The notes under the pieces: generated by a model
The model's database searches: none
Seen by the model: only the letters and a program-made list of their open reading frames with translations
What the model was told of the DNA's origin: nothing
Shown: piece by piece, positions 61,789 to 64,000 of the stretch
Layout of the letters: every line of letters begins with the position of its first letter
Position numbering within the stretch: position 1 is the stretch's first letter
Made by a program: the position numbers and the translations under genes
From: Janthinobacterium sp. CG3
GTDB lineage: Bacteria > Pseudomonadota > Gammaproteobacteria > Burkholderiales > Burkholderiaceae_D
Direction: 5' to 3'
Length of the DNA: 64,000 nucleotides
Assembly: GCF_000344615.1 (NCBI RefSeq)
Contig: NZ_KB467824.1
Span: 4,872,367 to 4,936,366, forward strand

Positions 61789-62847
61789 ATGCCACGCACC
61801 GACGATCTGCGCATCCGCGAAATGAAAGAATTAACGCCGCCGTCGCACCTGATCCGCGAATTCGCCTGCTCGGAAAACGCCGGCCAGACCGCCGCCGACG
61901 CGCGCATCGCGCTGCACCGCATCCTGCACGGCCAGGACGACCGCCTGATGGTGGTGATCGGGCCGTGCTCGATCCACGACACCAAGGCGGCGATGGAATA
62001 CGCGCGCCTGCTGGTGAAGGAGCGGGCGCGCTTCGCCGGCGAACTCGAAATCGTGATGCGGGTGTACTTCGAGAAGCCGCGCACGACGGTGGGCTGGAAG
62101 GGGCTGATCAACGACCCGTACATGGACAACAGCTTCCGCATCAACGACGGCCTGCGCATGGCGCGCGAGCTGCTGCGCGACATCAACGAGCTGGGCCTGC
62201 CGGCCGGCACCGAATTCCTCGACGTGATCAGCCCGCAGTACATCGCCGACCTGATCAGCTGGGGCGCGATCGGCGCCCGCACCACCGAATCGCAGGTGCA
62301 CCGCGAACTGGCGTCGGGGTTGTCGTGCCCGGTCGGCTTCAAGAACGGCACCGACGGCAACGTCAAGATCGCCGTCGAGGCGATCAAGGCGGCCTCGCAG
62401 CCGCACCATTTCCTGTCGGTGACCAAGGGCGGCCACTCGGCCATCGTCTCGACCAACGGCAACGAGGACTGCCACATCATCCTGCGCGGCGGCAAGGCGC
62501 CGAATTACGACGCCGTCAGCGTCGAGGAGGCCTGCAAGGCCATCGCCGCGCAAGGCTTGGCGGCGCGCCTGATGATCGACGCCTCGCACGCCAACAGCTC
62601 GAAGAAACCGGAAAACCAGGTGCCGGTGTGCGCCGACATCGCCGCCCAGGTGGCCGGCGGCGACAGCCGCATCGTCGGCGTGATGGTCGAATCGCACCTG
62701 GTGGCCGGGCGCCAGGACCTGGTGCCGGGCAAAGAGCTGGTGTACGGCCAGTCCGTGACCGACGGTTGCATCGACTGGACCCAGAGTGTTGCCGTGCTCG
62801 AAGGCCTGGCCGCCGCGGTGCGCCAGCGCCGCCTGCAACAGGACTGA
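61789..62847 (+). CDS. aroG: 3-Deoxy-7-phosphoheptulonate synthase (DAHP synthase, class I)
   Basis: 352 residues; condenses erythrose 4-phosphate and phosphoenolpyruvate in the first step of aromatic amino-acid synthesis. Class I AroFGH motifs: MVVIGPCSIHDTKAAMEYAR, MRVYFEKPRTTVGWKGLIND, GTEFLDVISPQYIADLISWG, GARTTESQVHRELASGLSCP, GFKNGTDGNVKIAVEA and IDASHANSSKKPENQ. GGAG 6 bases before ATG 61789 fixes the start. A Phe/Tyr-rich leader and attenuator lie directly upstream, so the enzyme is likely transcriptionally repressed when Phe-/Tyr-tRNA is charged; it may also be feedback-inhibited. Assignment to the Phe-sensitive AroG isozyme is inferred from the leader. Confidence 0.95.
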   Translation: MPRTDDLRIREMKELTPPSHLIREFACSENAGQTAADARIALHRILHGQDDRLMVVIGPCSIHDTKAAMEYARLLVKERARFAGELEIVMRVYFEKPRTTVGWKGLINDPYMDNSFRINDGLRMARELLRDINELGLPAGTEFLDVISPQYIADLISWGAIGARTTESQVHRELASGLSCPVGFKNGTDGNVKIAVEAIKAASQPHHFLSVTKGGHSAIVSTNGNEDCHIILRGGKAPNYDAVSVEEACKAIAAQGLAARLMIDASHANSSKKPENQVPVCADIAAQVAGGDSRIVGVMVESHLVAGRQDLVPGKELVYGQSVTDGCIDWTQSVAVLEGLAAAVRQRRLQQD

Positions 62848-62907
62848 CGGGGGCCGGGCGCGGCGACGCGCCCGCCAGACGCGTCGCGCCGGCATGGCCG
62901 TCAACGC

Positions 62908-62955
62908 AAAAAAACGGCGCCGGGCGCGGGGTTTCCCCCGCCTTCCCGGCGCCGG
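62908..62955 (-). terminator. Terminator of the third TonB receptor (minus strand)
   Basis: Outer stem CGGCGCCGGG (62915-62924) / CCCGGCGCCG (62945-62954) with an inner GCGGGG/CCCCGC stem. On the minus strand it is followed by T7 (complement of 62908-62914). It lies 40 bases past the receptor's stop and may also stop aroG transcripts. Confidence 0.82.
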
Positions 62956-62994
62956 TTCGGGCGGCCGTCTGCGGCGCGCCCTTCTCCCTGCCGA

Positions 62995-64000
62995 TTAGAA
63001 CGTATAGCCTGCGCGCACGTAGAACGCGCGGCCGACCGGGTCGGTGTAGCGCGGATCGTAACCCTTCTGGAACAGCGTGCCCTGGTTGGAGAACGGCGGC
63101 TCCTTGTCGAACAGGTTTTTCACGCCGGCCGTCAGCAGCAAGCCCTTGACGCCGGCGTAGCTGCCCGACAGGTTGATCAGGCTGTACGAACCGATGTCCT
63201 GCTTGAACTCGGGATCGACCGCGTTCTGGTCGGTGTAGCCCGACTTAAACGACTGCGCCAGCGTCGCGCTGTAGTCGCCCATGCGCCAGTTCAGCGCCAG
63301 GTTGTGCTTCCAGCGGAACACCACGTTGTTGTCGGCGTAGCGGCCGACGTTGTGGATGAACTCGCCGTTGCGCTCGTTCTGGTAGTCGTACTTGTGCACA
63401 TAGGTGCCGTCCAGCGAGACGGTGAAGTTGCCGTAGGCGCTGGCCGGCAGGCGCAGGTTCAGGCTGGCGTCGATACCGTCGGTCTTGACTTCGCCGATGT
63501 TGTCGTTGAGGTCGAGGATGGCGTTCGGCGAGCCGTCGGCGTTGCGCAGGAACAGCGCCTTGTAGCGTTCGTAGTTGCCGAAAATGCTTTGCTCTGGCAG
63601 CGAGGAGATCTTGTCCTTGAGCGCGATGTTCCAGTAGTCGAGCGCCAGCGTGACTTCCTTGATCGGCTCGATGACCATGCCGACGGCGAAGGTCTTGGAT
63701 TGTTCAGGCTTCAGGTTGGGATTGCCGCCCTGCAGCTTGAACTGCTGGGTTTTGCAGTCGCGCGAAGGGTTGGCGCCGGGTTGCTTGACGCCGCCCGGGC
63801 ACAGGATCGGATCGCTGTACGAGTCGTTGGTGTCGTTGCGCGACGGCGGGCCGTTTTTCTCGAACAGCGTCGGCGCGCGGAAGCCGGTGCTGGCCGAGCC
63901 GCGCAGCAACACCTGCTTGGTGGGCTGGTAGCGCACGCCGATTTTCGGGTTGGTGGTGTTGCCGACGTCGCTGTAATCGTCGTAGCGCAGCGCCAGTTGC
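62995..64000 (-). CDS. TonB-dependent outer-membrane receptor, C-terminal part (cut by window edge)
   Basis: The last 335 residues of a receptor barrel; the plug and signal peptide lie beyond the window. Visible barrel segments include QLALRYDDYSDVGNTTNPKI, GSASTGFRAPTLFEKNG, NPNLKPEQSKTFAVGMVIEP, VTLALDYWNIALKDKIS, GIDASLNLRLPASAYGNFTV and the terminal VGRAFYVRAGYTF with a final Phe. The RASASTGFRAPTLFE-type block is a strong family marker. It is the third receptor of this subclass here. The open frame continues to the window edge without interruption, so the gene is truncated only by the window. Confidence 0.92.
   Translation of the reverse strand, partial: QLALRYDDYSDVGNTTNPKIGVRYQPTKQVLLRGSASTGFRAPTLFEKNGPPSRNDTNDSYSDPILCPGGVKQPGANPSRDCKTQQFKLQGGNPNLKPEQSKTFAVGMVIEPIKEVTLALDYWNIALKDKISSLPEQSIFGNYERYKALFLRNADGSPNAILDLNDNIGEVKTDGIDASLNLRLPASAYGNFTVSLDGTYVHKYDYQNERNGEFIHNVGRYADNNVVFRWKHNLALNWRMGDYSATLAQSFKSGYTDQNAVDPEFKQDIGSYSLINLSGSYAGVKGLLLTAGVKNLFDKEPPFSNQGTLFQKGYDPRYTDPVGRAFYVRAGYTF

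Overview
The window is GC-rich, densely coded chromosomal DNA from a betaproteobacterium. Gene content and order (tkt-gap, glnA-ntrB-ntrC, glnE divergent from yhdP-nitrilase-tldD, an intracellular PHB depolymerase, a PHA-granule region protein, three TonB receptors) fit Burkholderiales, most likely Oxalobacteraceae of the Massilia/Duganella/Janthinobacterium type. The family-level placement is inference; there is no rRNA gene to confirm it. About 47 protein genes can be supported. No rRNA, intact tRNA, CRISPR array or prophage was seen.

Layout. 1-5.2 kb: 5' part of nth, rsxB-type ferredoxin, a periplasmic amino-acid-type binding protein, PHB depolymerase phaZ, ferredoxin-NADP reductase and ferredoxin fdxA. 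5.4-9.4 kb: a zinc metallopeptidase with an adjacent emfourin-type inhibitor, a Na+/H+ antiporter-like protein and a PHA-granule protein. 9.6-13.6 kb: acyl-CoA-binding protein divergent from a wax ester synthase/DGAT, then an ECF sigma/anti-sigma pair, and an FKBP isomerase coupled to a tiny lipoprotein. 13.8-18.3 kb: a tightly packed set of beta-propeller, polysaccharide deacetylase, sterol-desaturase-like, EI24-like and molybdopterin-binding-domain genes. 18.7-25.5 kb: a large bifunctional penicillin-binding protein, a GST, a membrane-anchored TAXI protein and a DUF3667 protein.

25.5-35.5 kb: rhodanese divergent from glnA, which has a clear sigma-54 promoter and NtrC-type sites, then DUF4124-ntrB-ntrC, corA, an HD-GYP response regulator and a sensor kinase. 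35.9-44.7 kb: two TonB-dependent receptors flanking an FAD dehydrogenase, then rsmE. 44.9-48.0 kb: tkt and gap. 48.0-50.4 kb: a decayed island with an IS110-family transposase wreck, inverted repeats and low-GC sequence. 50.4-61.4 kb: DUF1275, a cache-domain protein, glnE, and the yhdP-nitrilase-tldD cluster. 61.5-64 kb: aroG behind a Phe/Tyr-rich leader peptide and attenuator, then the 3' part of a third TonB receptor.

How it works together. Nitrogen control is nearly complete here: NtrB/NtrC and the sigma-54 promoter set glnA transcription, and GlnE adenylylates GlnA on a tyrosine visible in its sequence. Carbon and lipid storage is a second theme (phaZ, PHA-granule protein, ACBP, WS/DGAT). 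The most interesting new-looking element is the aroG leader, a classical ribosome-stalling attenuator. Several dispersed palindromic repeats lie in the intergenic gaps.
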